From assembly GCA_012800565.1 (NCBI GenBank), contig JAAZIZ010000003.1, positions 1 through 7,639 of the forward strand: 7,639 bases of DNA, in the 5' to 3' direction. Positions 1-7,079 of this stretch are shown piece after piece. The notes beneath the pieces were generated by a model. That model made no database searches and had not been told where the DNA came from. It saw only the letters and a program-made list of their open reading frames with translations. The number at the start of each line of letters is the position of its first letter. Positions within the stretch are counted from its first letter, which is position 1. The position numbers and the translations under genes were made by a program. Source of the DNA: Lentisphaerota bacterium. GTDB taxonomy: Bacteria > Verrucomicrobiota > Lentisphaeria > Oligosphaerales > Oligosphaeraceae.

Positions 1-1069
1 GCAGCCGCTCCCAAGTCTCCGGGGTGCTGCAGAACGGATGCTTGACAAAGGCCCACGAGAGCGCAGACTGCGTATCATCGCATTTGCGGAAAGGCGGCAG
101 CATGAAAGTCGGCGAGCGCTCCGTGGTATCGGTGAAGATATCCAGGAGAAAATAATCGGCAATATAGGTGATTTTACCTTTTTTGCGGTATGTCTCAGCC
201 TCGAATTCGGTATAGTCGGCAAGCGCCGCCACGCTGTCCGGGCGTTCCAGAGCTTCCAGCAAACGGCGGAAATCCCCCACGTAATCAGGCACCGGCAGAT
301 TCAGGAACCGGCACATTGTGCTTTCGAGCGCGGCTCCGGCCACCAGCTGTTCCGAGGTCGTGGCCTGCATCCGGGTGGAGCCCGCCAGGGCCATCGGCCC
401 GCAGAACAGGTCCAGCACCACCACCCGGGGATCGCGGATCACCTCACGGCTGCGCTCCAAGTGCTCCGCCAGCAGTTCAGCCGGGTTATTGAACAGGATA
501 AACGCCTGGGCTCCGCGCGAGATTGCCTCCCGTACCGTACCCAGCACCGATGAAGTTTCCCCGCCCTCAGTGATGGCGACCAGCAGATCGCCGGCCCGTA
601 TGCCCATCTCAATGACCTGTTCGACCCCGAAGCTCTGAAAATCCTCGAAAGACTCCACCGACTTCACCAGCGCGTAATCACCGCCGGTCATAATGCTGAA
701 CACTGAATTCGCGTATTTCTCGCATTGGTATTTGCGGCAGGCCCGGCGCCACATCGACTCAAGCAGGATGCTCAGGCGCCCGGTTGCACCGCAACCGGAG
801 AACACCACTTTGCCGCCCTGCTCCAAGGTGGCTGCCAGCGACTGCTGCAGGCGTTTGAACTGCTCGGACGCCAGTACCCGCTCCGCCATCTTCAGCACTT
901 CCCGGTCCACCCGCTGTAAAGTGCGCACGCCTGCGGCCGTAGCACGCAAATAATCCTCCTCCAGGCTTGCCGACAAAGGATTGGCCTGTTCCGTAGGCAG
1001 GAACCCCAGATGGAACTGCTGTTCATTAAGGAGAAAATCACGCGCCTTGGACAAATAATCTACGCTCAT
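1..1069 (-). CDS. MurQ/GCKR-like tandem SIS-domain sugar-phosphate protein (partial, 3' end outside window)
   Basis: Reading from ATG at 1069 gives 356 codons with no stop before the window edge, so the C-terminus is missing. AAGGAA sits a few bases upstream of the ATG and supports this start. Residues ~26-250 align with N-acetylmuramate-6-phosphate etherase: TEQANP near residue 26, the phosphosugar loop GCGATGR (92-98), TGGDYAL followed by SVESFED (129-143), and GSTRM (230-234). E142 matches E114 of E. coli MurQ, but the position of MurQ catalytic E83 is M106. After ~residue 295 a second SIS-like stretch begins (KKGKITYIADYF, then FRKCDD), which MurQ (~300 residues) lacks but the two-SIS glucokinase regulatory protein has. 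Inference: it binds or acts on a phosphorylated amino-sugar or hexose in the cytoplasm, and lactyl-ether cleavage is doubtful. It follows the glycosyltransferase by 59 bp. The SIS family call is firm; the activity is unknown. Confidence 0.85.
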   Translation of the reverse strand, partial: MSVDYLSKARDFLLNEQQFHLGFLPTEQANPLSASLEEDYLRATAAGVRTLQRVDREVLKMAERVLASEQFKRLQQSLAATLEQGGKVVFSGCGATGRLSILLESMWRRACRKYQCEKYANSVFSIMTGGDYALVKSVESFEDFQSFGVEQVIEMGIRAGDLLVAITEGGETSSVLGTVREAISRGAQAFILFNNPAELLAEHLERSREVIRDPRVVVLDLFCGPMALAGSTRMQATTSEQLVAGAALESTMCRFLNLPVPDYVGDFRRLLEALERPDSVAALADYTEFEAETYRKKGKITYIADYFLLDIFTDTTERSPTFMLPPFRKCDDTQSALSWAFVKHPFCSTPETWERL

Positions 1070-1103
1070 AAAGGTTCCTTGTTGCAGAAATGAGTTATGA
1101 TTG

Positions 1104-1136
1104 AAAAAACGCTGCGTTCCGCGACCACTCAGCGCC
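1104..1136 (-). terminator. Weak intrinsic terminator candidate at the end of the glycosyltransferase gene
   Basis: On the minus strand CGCTG (1130-1134) pairs with CAGCG (1110-1114) and is followed directly by six T (1109-1104). Two G-U pairs can lengthen the stem to 7 bp. The loop is about 15 nt and contains the stop codon of the upstream gene. A competing hairpin GTTCCG/CGGAAC overlaps it but is not next to the T run. The long loop makes it a weak terminator or attenuator at best. No clear promoter is visible between it and the SIS gene start. Confidence 0.35.
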
Positions 1137-2952
1137 GGAACAGATTCTTCCGGCGCTGGATCAGCCGCATAGCGTCGAAATCCTTTTCCACCCGTTGCCG
1201 GGCCAGGCGGCGGCGGCGTTCCCGCTCTTCGGGTTCGGAGCGCAAAGCCCGGATTGCCGCCAGCAGCGCTGCCGGGGTTACCTCATCCAGGGGCCAGCCG
1301 GTCTCGGGAGTCAGGATTTCGGCGATTCCGCCGGAGATTCCGGCCACCACCGGCACACCGCTGGCCATCGCCTCCACCACCACATTGGGGATACCCTCCC
1401 GGTCGCCATCGCGAGCCACCACACTGGGCACGCAAATCGCCTCGGCTTTGCTCAGCTGCTGTGCGACCTCCTCCCGGGGCAGGATGCCCAGCCACTGCAC
1501 CTTCCCGGCCAAGCCCAATGATTCTGACAGAGCCTTGAACTCAGCCTCAGACGGCCCGGAGCCCACCACCACCAAATCACAGCGTTCACCGGCTTCCTGC
1601 AGCTGCGCCAGCGCCTGCAGCAGAATCGGCAGTCCTTTCTTGGGCATAAAACGGCCGACAAACAGCAGGGGAGCATCTGCGGGTTCCTTCTCCCGGAACG
1701 GCCAGTCCGGCAGCTCCAGGCCATGGTAAATCAAATGCATCTTGGGCGCGATACCGGGTATCTGCTTGATCAAAGCTGCTCCGGCAGCACGATTGCAGGT
1801 GGTGACAAAAGACACCTCCTGGCAGAGCATCTTCAGGGGGTATTTTCTGGCATGCACATCCCGGGCATGAATTCCGAGACTGAAACTGATGCCGCAGTGT
1901 CGGGCAGCCACCGAGGCCAACAAAGCCCCCAAATCGGCAAATTCCGCATGGATATGCCAGGCGTGCGAGGCGCGGATTTCCGTCTGCAGCTGCCGCAGCA
2001 GCCGGCGATGGCGCAGCAACGACAGCACTGCCCGCAGCACTGCCGGCAGATAGCGGCTGAAAGATACTGCTCCACTGCCGGCGGCAGCCGGCGGCGACGG
2101 CGAGAGCACCCGCACCTGCGGCCAGCCGGGCTGGCATTCGCCATCGCCCGGGAACAGCGCCAAGGGCTGCAGCGGGACCCCTTCAGCCAGAAGCAGGCGC
2201 AAATCCTGGCGCAAAAACGTCTCACTCCAGAGCGGATAGGCGGTCAGCAGATAGATGATTTTATCGCAGCCGATGCCCTCAGCCAGCCACTTCTCATTCT
2301 GCCTCTGCCGGTGACTGGTGAGCAACTGGGTGATTAAAATGCGGGCCAGCAGCACTGCCAGCAGAGTGAAGACCAGCACCCGGGCATAGCTTTTATACAG
2401 CGGCAGATAAGTCAGCCTGCCGATATCGTAGAGCAGTTCGCAGCTGCCACCCGGCATGGTATCCGGTATCGGCGCAGCGATTTCAATCTGCAGCTGATAA
2501 TTGCCTTTCGGCAATGCCGGCAGCACTGCCAGAACCACCCCGCCGGAGCGCTGGTCCGCCACACCATGACGCAGCCCCAGGGCGCTCTCCTGGACCAGCT
2601 CACCGGCCTGGTTCAGCACCCGCACCGTTCCCTGCAGAGCCCCCAGTTCCCGCTGCAAACGGGTCATTTCGGCAAACGCATCCGAGGCGTTCAGCTGGAT
2701 TCCGGGCTGGCCTTGCAGCACCAGCAGCATCCGTTCCGCAGGCACGTATTCCGGGATGGTGAGTTCGGTCTGCCAGGCACCGCCCTGCTGTAAAGGCAGC
2801 TGATCAACAGTGAAGCGGTACGCCTCGGCGTCTTGCAAGACTCGCCGCAGCCGCCGTGCCTCTGCTATTTGCAGCACCAGTACGACAGCCGCAAACAGCA
2901 TAATCAGCAGAATTGCGACACCGACCCATATACTTCGCTGGCTGTCACGCAT
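1129..2952 (-). CDS. Membrane-anchored family-4 glycosyltransferase with N-terminal periplasmic domain
   Basis: The 607-residue product has two parts. Residues ~8-30 form a transmembrane helix, ~31-186 a probably periplasmic, strand-rich domain I do not recognise, and ~187-211 a second helix. Residues ~230-607 are a GT-B glycosyltransferase of the GT4/WcaL-like type. Its marks are YLLTAYPLWSETF (start of the acceptor-side Rossmann domain), IHAEFADLGALLAS (334-347), IHARDVH (361-367), IYHGLEL (408-414), LLFVGRFMPKKG (429-440), VVVGSGP (461-467), and the nucleotide-sugar-binding EX7E motif E519/E527 in EGIPNVVVE. GT4 enzymes are retaining transferases using nucleotide-activated sugars, so the catalytic part should be cytosolic. 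The ATG at 2952 has AGGGAGG a few bases upstream, directly behind the rsmI stop (12-bp gap), which supports this start. Expected role: surface or exopolysaccharide or other envelope glycan synthesis. Donor and acceptor cannot be told. No internal Met lies between TM2 and the GT domain, so the fusion looks genuine. Confidence 0.9.
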   Translation of the reverse strand: MRDSQRSIWVGVAILLIMLFAAVVLVLQIAEARRLRRVLQDAEAYRFTVDQLPLQQGGAWQTELTIPEYVPAERMLLVLQGQPGIQLNASDAFAEMTRLQRELGALQGTVRVLNQAGELVQESALGLRHGVADQRSGGVVLAVLPALPKGNYQLQIEIAAPIPDTMPGGSCELLYDIGRLTYLPLYKSYARVLVFTLLAVLLARILITQLLTSHRQRQNEKWLAEGIGCDKIIYLLTAYPLWSETFLRQDLRLLLAEGVPLQPLALFPGDGECQPGWPQVRVLSPSPPAAAGSGAVSFSRYLPAVLRAVLSLLRHRRLLRQLQTEIRASHAWHIHAEFADLGALLASVAARHCGISFSLGIHARDVHARKYPLKMLCQEVSFVTTCNRAAGAALIKQIPGIAPKMHLIYHGLELPDWPFREKEPADAPLLFVGRFMPKKGLPILLQALAQLQEAGERCDLVVVGSGPSEAEFKALSESLGLAGKVQWLGILPREEVAQQLSKAEAICVPSVVARDGDREGIPNVVVEAMASGVPVVAGISGGIAEILTPETGWPLDEVTPAALLAAIRALRSEPEERERRRRLARQRVEKDFDAMRLIQRRKNLFRR

Positions 2953-2964
2953 CTCTGTCCTCCC

Positions 2965-3684
2965 TTAGGTTTCCGTATCGGCTTCCGCATCGGCCAGCGT
3001 ATGCTTGTCCTTGTCGCCGGCGATCACAATCACGGCCTCACCCTTGACTTTCGCGGTTGCAAACTCGGCTGAAAGTTCGCTCAAGCTGCCGCGGCGGACC
3101 CGCTCGAACTGCTTGCTCAATTCCAGGCAGACCGCAGCCTGGCGGTTGCCATAGACCTCCAGCGCTTCGGCAAGCAGTTTGCCAAGGCGATACGGTGATT
3201 CATAAAAAATCAGCGTATGAGGTGACGACAGTTCCATTTCCAGGAAGCGCCGCCGTTGTCCGGGCCTGCGTGGTGCGAAGCCCTTGAAAGTATAGCTGGA
3301 GGGTGGCAGTCCGGAGCTGATCAGCGCCATAGGCACGGCGCTGGCACCGGGGATCACCACGATCTCGTGGCCGGCCTGCAATGCCGCCACCACCGCCGGA
3401 TAACCGGGGTCACTGATCAGCGGATAGCCAGCATCACTGCAGATGCCCACCCGTTTGCCCTCGGCGAGGAGGGCCACAATCTTCCCCGCCATGGCATGTT
3501 CATTATGCTCGTGATTGGCCAGCAAGGTCGCCGGACGGGGAATCTGCAGCAGATGCAGCATATTGCCGGTATGGCGTGTATCTTCACAAGCCAGCACCTC
3601 AAGACTGGACAGAATCTCCCGCGCCCGCGGAGTCAGGTCGTTGAGATTGCCGATCGGTGTGGCTATGATATACAGAACCGCCAT
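2965..3684 (-). CDS. rsmI: 16S rRNA (cytidine1402-2'-O)-methyltransferase RsmI
   Basis: A 239-residue member of the tetrapyrrole-methylase (SAM) fold. RsmI uses SAM to methylate the 2'-O of C1402 in the decoding centre of 16S rRNA, acting in the cytoplasm on the small subunit. Signatures are ATPIGNLNDLTPRA (8-21), CEDTRHTG (33-40), NHEHNE (57-62), SDAGYPLISDPGY (83-95, usually SDAGTP), IPGASAVPMALISSGL (111-126), FKGFAPRR (133-140) and TLIFYESPYR (157-166). E. coli RsmI is about 286 residues. This one ends after the core sheet (AVIVIAGDKD) with a short acidic tail, so the C-terminal helical extension is missing. AAGGAA at 3691-3696, 6 nt before the ATG, fixes the start. It lies 47 bp after efpL and 12 bp before the glycosyltransferase, so it is surely cotranscribed with the latter. 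Confidence 0.95.
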   Translation of the reverse strand: MAVLYIIATPIGNLNDLTPRAREILSSLEVLACEDTRHTGNMLHLLQIPRPATLLANHEHNEHAMAGKIVALLAEGKRVGICSDAGYPLISDPGYPAVVAALQAGHEIVVIPGASAVPMALISSGLPPSSYTFKGFAPRRPGQRRRFLEMELSSPHTLIFYESPYRLGKLLAEALEVYGNRQAAVCLELSKQFERVRRGSLSELSAEFATAKVKGEAVIVIAGDKDKHTLADAEADTET

Positions 3685-3731
3685 TATCCATTCCTTGACT
3701 GTCTCCCCAGTACCAAGAGCGCATTCGGGCG

Positions 3732-4307
3732 TCAGAAGCTCGTGCCCACCCGGCCCAGGAACTTCCCGTTCCTGGTATCGATGCGCACCACTTCGTCCTG
3801 CTCCATATATTCCGGTACCTGAATAGTCAGCCCTGTTTCAGTTCTCGCGGTCTTGCCGCGGTTAGTGGCGCTCTGTCCCTTGATGGCCGGGTCGCACTGG
3901 ACAAGCCTCTGTTCCACCACATCGGGCAGGGTAATGCCCACGATGCGGTCTTCCAGGATCAGGGCAAAGATTCCCTCCATGCCATCGACCAGATAGAACT
4001 TGTCATCACCGACGCTTGACTGGTCCAGGATGAACTGCTCGAAGTCCTCGGTGTCCATAAAGACATAATCATCGCCCTGGTTATAGAGAAACTGCACTGC
4101 CCGCTGCCGGAAATCCGGCTCTGCGTATTCATCTTCGCCTTTGGCCGTGATGTCCGTCTTGCTCTGGGTGATCAGATTGCGGCAGCGTACCTTGTAGAGC
4201 GTGGACGCGCCCCGGGCTGACGGGGTATGCTTCTCAATGTTTTCGATGATATGGGGCACATTGCTGATGGCAATCACCCCGCCGGTCTTGAACTGTTTTA
4301 CTTGCAT
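3732..4307 (-). CDS. efpL: Elongation factor P-like protein EfpL (YeiP family)
   Basis: A 191-residue, three-domain EF-P homologue: KOW-like domain I (~1-64), OB domain II (~65-126) and OB domain III (~129-186). EF-P proteins bind between the ribosomal P and E sites and relieve stalling at proline stretches. The domain I tip reads TPSARGASTLYK (28-39), the signature of the YeiP/EfpL branch, with R32 where classical EF-P has the modified lysine of PGKG. YVFMDTEDFEQ (81-91), IKGQSATNRGK (142-152) and TGLTIQVPEYM (158-168) are further family marks. With arginine at the tip, no EpmA/EpmB-type lysine modification is expected (family knowledge). CAGGAA at 4315-4320, 7 nt before the ATG, supports the start. 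It sits 32 bp after pheT and 47 bp before rsmI in the operon. A canonical EF-P would have to be encoded elsewhere. Confidence 0.93.
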   Translation of the reverse strand: MQVKQFKTGGVIAISNVPHIIENIEKHTPSARGASTLYKVRCRNLITQSKTDITAKGEDEYAEPDFRQRAVQFLYNQGDDYVFMDTEDFEQFILDQSSVGDDKFYLVDGMEGIFALILEDRIVGITLPDVVEQRLVQCDPAIKGQSATNRGKTARTETGLTIQVPEYMEQDEVVRIDTRNGKFLGRVGTSF

Positions 4308-4339
4308 TTAAGTGTTCCTGAACTATCTGCCTTGGGCGA

Positions 4340-6736
4340 TCAGCGCAATTCGACTGCCAGGTCTTTCTCCAAGGTCCGGCGGACCTTCTCCTGCAGCTGA
4401 TTGACCTCATCGTCAGTCAGGGTTCGTTTGGGGTCGCGGAAAGTCAAGGAATAAGACATGCTGCGCCGGCCCTCGCCGAGGACCTTGGCATCTTCGTAAA
4501 TATCAAACAACTCGACCTTCTGCAGCAAGGGCAGCTTCAGGCTGCAGATTTTGTCCACGATGTCCTGATGGGTCAGCCCGCCGGGAGCGACAAACGAGAT
4601 ATCCCGGGCTGTACCGGGGAATTGCGGCAGCTCGGTGTATTTCCGCGCTGCCGGCGGCAGGGATTGCAGTACCTCCCAGTCCAGCAGAGCCAGGAACAGC
4701 GGGTAGCGCAGGCGGATGCCCTTGCTCAGAGCAGTGGCGGCTTCCCCGAAAACCAGCACCTCCTGGCCCTTGACCAAGATACGCGCAGCCGCCCCCTCCT
4801 TGAAAGCCGGATGGCGGATCGGTTCGCACACATAATCACTTTGCCTGCGGCTGATCAGCAAGCTCTCCAGGAGACCTTTCAAGGAAAAGAAGTCATGCTG
4901 CGCCGTGAGTTCTGCTCCGTAACGTTCCGGATGGCAGCGTCCGCTCAAGGCCAGTCCGATCTGGGTCGTCTCCTGCTTGGCGCCAGCACAAAGCCGGAAA
5001 ATCCGCCCGATCTCGAAAATTGCCAGGTCGTGCTGATTGCGTGAGACATTGTGATTGACCACCTGCAGCAGTCCGGCCAGCAGATTTGGGCGCAAGTAGG
5101 CAGTATCCTGGCTGATGGGATTTGAGACCCGCAGGATATCCTCCTCCTGCAGGGTGCTGCCGGCCAGGCATTGCGGCAATGACCAGAGGCTGTAATTGAC
5201 GATCTCATCAAGTCCCAGGCCCTGCAGCTGGCTGCGGACCTCCTCCAGGGGGTAAAATGTATCCTCTTTGGTACTGCCGCCTAAACGGGCGATGGCCGGC
5301 GCCTCGGGAATCGCATCCAGGCCGCGCATCTGAGCCGCCTCCTCCACCAGGTCGATTTCGCTGTGCAAATCGAAGCGCCAGTACGGGGTCTTTACCGTGA
5401 GGAGCTGTCCATCGTTGGCTGTGACCGTGATACCGCGGCGCTGGAAGCAATCTGCCAGTTCCTCTGCCGTCAACGACAGTCCCAGGAGGGCATTGACCCG
5501 GGCCAGGCGGCAGGTGATCTCCTGGCTTTGCCAAGGTTCAGGATAGCAGTCGATGACCCCCGCCAGCTGCTCCGCGCCGGCCAATTCGCACAGCAGGCCG
5601 GCCGCCTGCCTGCTGGCCAGGGCGGTTATTTCCGGGCTAACCCCGCGTTCAAAGAGGTACGAACTGTCGGTCGCTTTCTCCAGCTTGCGGGAGCTGAGAC
5701 GGACGTTGTTGCGGTCAAAGGCGGCGGCCTCCAGCAGCACCGTAGTGGTCTGATCGGTGATCATGCTGTTCTCCGCCCCCATAATACCTGCCAGAGCCAC
5801 ACCGCGCGACTGATCGGCAATCAGCAGGTTGTCAGTCTGCAGGGACAGCTTAGTTCCATCCAGTGTCACGATCGACTCGCCTTTTTCGGCCCGGCGCACG
5901 ATGATTTCCTGGCCAGCCAGGGTCTTCAGGTCGAAAGCATGCAGCGGCTGTCCGTATTCCAGCATCACGTAGTTGGTGATATCCACCACATTGTTCACGG
6001 AACGCAGTCCGACTGCTTCCAGACGCCGCACCATCCAATCGGGCGAGGGACCGATTTTGACCCCGCGGAACACCCGGGCGATATAGCGCGGACAGAGGTC
6101 CGGCGCCTGCAATGTGACCTTTGCGGCCTCATCGGCGCTGCTGTCCAAGGTCACGCACAGTTCTGACTCCGGCAGACGCAGTTCACCGCCGGTCAGGGCC
6201 GCGATCTCCCGGGCGATGCCCAAGTGCGACAGCCAGTCAGGACGGTTCGGGGTGACCTCCCAGTCGATCACCACATCGGCGGGATATAAATCGCTGAGCG
6301 GTACACCCAGCGGCGCATCAGGAGGCAGAATCAGCAGCCCCTGGTGATCATCGCTCAGGCCGAGTTCTTTGGCCGAGCAGAGCATGCCTTGAGATTCCAC
6401 GCCCCGCAGTTTGGCTTTTTTAATCACGAAGCCATCGCCGAAATCTGTGCCTACGCTTGCCAGGGGCACGCGCTGACCGGCATCGCAATTCGGGGCTCCG
6501 CAGACGATCTGGAGATTTTCTCCGCTGCCGATGCTGACCTGGCATACGCTCAGGTGATCGGAATTCTCATGCGCCCGTCGTTCCAGGATTTCCGCGACCA
6601 CCACTCCGGCAGGGATTTTGCCGATTTCCTCAATGCCTTCCACTTCCAGCCCGGCCGCAGTCAAACGTGCAGCCAGTTCCCGCGGCTCCCAGGGGATATC
6701 GACAAAATCCCGCAGCCATGACAATGATGTTTTCAT
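4340..6736 (-). CDS. pheT: Phenylalanine--tRNA ligase beta subunit
   Basis: 798 residues, the usual length for bacterial PheT. With PheS it forms the alpha2beta2 enzyme that charges tRNA-Phe; the beta chain binds tRNA and edits Tyr-tRNA-Phe. Domains in order: N-terminal start (MKTSLSWLRDFVDI), EMAP-type tRNA-binding domain (~41-150, with IVCGAPN at 77-83 and MLCSAKELGLSDDHQG at 118-133), B3/B4 editing domain (~215-390, with SVNNVVDITNYVMLEYGQPL at 246-265), B5 domain (~405-475, ending PYWRFDLHSEIDLVEE), catalytic-like core (~490-690, with the FEIGRIF strand at 574-580), and FDX-ACB anticodon-binding domain (~703-797, with PGTARDISF and LTFRDPKRTLTDDEVN). AAGGA at 6745-6749, 8 nt before the ATG, supports the start. 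The upstream neighbour is not pheS: the 398 bp before it hold no gene, so pheS and pheT are separated here. pheT appears to be the first gene of the minus-strand operon. Confidence 0.98.
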   Translation of the reverse strand: MKTSLSWLRDFVDIPWEPRELAARLTAAGLEVEGIEEIGKIPAGVVVAEILERRAHENSDHLSVCQVSIGSGENLQIVCGAPNCDAGQRVPLASVGTDFGDGFVIKKAKLRGVESQGMLCSAKELGLSDDHQGLLILPPDAPLGVPLSDLYPADVVIDWEVTPNRPDWLSHLGIAREIAALTGGELRLPESELCVTLDSSADEAAKVTLQAPDLCPRYIARVFRGVKIGPSPDWMVRRLEAVGLRSVNNVVDITNYVMLEYGQPLHAFDLKTLAGQEIIVRRAEKGESIVTLDGTKLSLQTDNLLIADQSRGVALAGIMGAENSMITDQTTTVLLEAAAFDRNNVRLSSRKLEKATDSSYLFERGVSPEITALASRQAAGLLCELAGAEQLAGVIDCYPEPWQSQEITCRLARVNALLGLSLTAEELADCFQRRGITVTANDGQLLTVKTPYWRFDLHSEIDLVEEAAQMRGLDAIPEAPAIARLGGSTKEDTFYPLEEVRSQLQGLGLDEIVNYSLWSLPQCLAGSTLQEEDILRVSNPISQDTAYLRPNLLAGLLQVVNHNVSRNQHDLAIFEIGRIFRLCAGAKQETTQIGLALSGRCHPERYGAELTAQHDFFSLKGLLESLLISRRQSDYVCEPIRHPAFKEGAAARILVKGQEVLVFGEAATALSKGIRLRYPLFLALLDWEVLQSLPPAARKYTELPQFPGTARDISFVAPGGLTHQDIVDKICSLKLPLLQKVELFDIYEDAKVLGEGRRSMSYSLTFRDPKRTLTDDEVNQLQEKVRRTLEKDLAVELR

Positions 6737-6789
6737 CCAATCAGTCCTTATGCTCTATATGTTCTATCTGACCAATAAGTAAAACAGTT

Positions 6790-6817
6790 AATGTATTGTA
6801 AAAGTGATTTTTTTCAA
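6790..6817 (-). promoter_or_regulatory. Candidate sigma70-type promoter of the pheT operon
   Basis: On the minus strand TTGAAA (6817-6812) lies 16 bp before TACATT (6795-6790) in an AT-rich stretch. Transcription would start near 6783 and give a leader of about 46 nt ending in the pheT ribosome site. A second, weaker pair (TTTACT, 18 bp, TATAGA at 6759-6754) would place the start inside the ribosome site and is less likely. If this promoter is right, the 76-bp repeats lie upstream of the transcript. Confidence 0.4.
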
Positions 6818-6859
6818 TACCGCCCTCCCCTATTTCATCAGGAAACTTCTGGTGCCCCG

Positions 6860-6935
6860 GGCGGTTCAATGAAGAAAGACTGACCGCCAAGGACGTAAAG
6901 AACGCTAAGAGGCTTGTCAGCTTCAAAGCCCAGGG
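6860..6935. repeat. 76-bp direct repeat, copy 1
   Basis: This copy matches bases 6942-7017 at 75 of 76 positions (T at 6906, C at 6988). The copies repeat every 82 bp, with a 6-bp unshared spacer (6936-6941). Each copy holds two inverted repeats: GGCGGT (6860-6865) with ACCGCC (6883-6888), and GGCTT with AAGCC near its right end. Between them is a purine-rich run, AAGGACGTAAAGAACGC, with imperfect internal ~10-bp periodicity. From memory it resembles a widespread class of intergenic repeats seen in many bacterial phyla. The orientation is arbitrary. Confidence 0.95.
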
Positions 6936-6941
6936 CATCCT

Positions 6942-7017
6942 GGCGGTTCAATGAAGAAAGACTGACCGCCAAGGACGTAAAGAACGCCAAGAGGCTTGTC
7001 AGCTTCAAAGCCCAGGG
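6942..7017. repeat. 76-bp direct repeat, copy 2
   Basis: Second copy of the unit at 6860-6935, with one substitution (C at 6988). It keeps the GGCGGT (6942-6947) / ACCGCC (6965-6970) pair and the GGCTT/AAGCC pair. Its right end runs into an extra hairpin, AGCCCA (7009-7014) / TGGGCT (7019-7024) with a 4-nt loop, which copy 1 does not have because its flank differs. No T run follows on either strand, so it is not an obvious terminator. Confidence 0.95.
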
Positions 7018-7066
7018 ATGGGCTGCACATCATTCCCGTTCACAGCAGAGATAATTGGTGCTTAAC

Positions 7067-7079
7067 TCCGGCAGCCGGA
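7067..7079. promoter_or_regulatory. 13-bp perfect palindrome abutting the tRNA promoter
   Basis: TCCGGC and GCCGGA flank a single central A and end directly at the -35 hexamer of the tRNA promoter (first base 7080). A 1-nt loop is unfit for an RNA hairpin, so a protein-binding site or chance is more likely. No regulator can be named. Confidence 0.35.

Noticed and set aside
38..553. 171-codon plus-strand reading frame over the SIS gene
   Set aside because: It lies antisense to a clearly conserved SIS domain, and its translation shows no recognisable motif.
1723..2337. 204-codon plus-strand reading frame inside the glycosyltransferase
   Set aside because: It is antisense to conserved GT4 motifs; the frame is long only because of the GC-rich composition.
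5363..6166. 267-codon plus-strand reading frame inside pheT
   Set aside because: It is antisense to the B3/B4 and B5 domains of pheT and has no family signature.
6741..6938. 65-codon minus-strand reading frame upstream of pheT
   Set aside because: It spans the candidate promoter and one 76-bp repeat and has no conserved content. Such frames are typical by-products of this repeat type.
6860..7017. CRISPR array
   Set aside because: There are only two units, each 76 bp, with a 6-bp spacer; no spacer-sized unique sequence is present.
6737..7017. T-box or other riboswitch in the pheT leader
   Set aside because: The predicted leader is only about 46 nt and I see no T-box sequence or specifier-loop structure. 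The repeats lie upstream of the likely transcription start.
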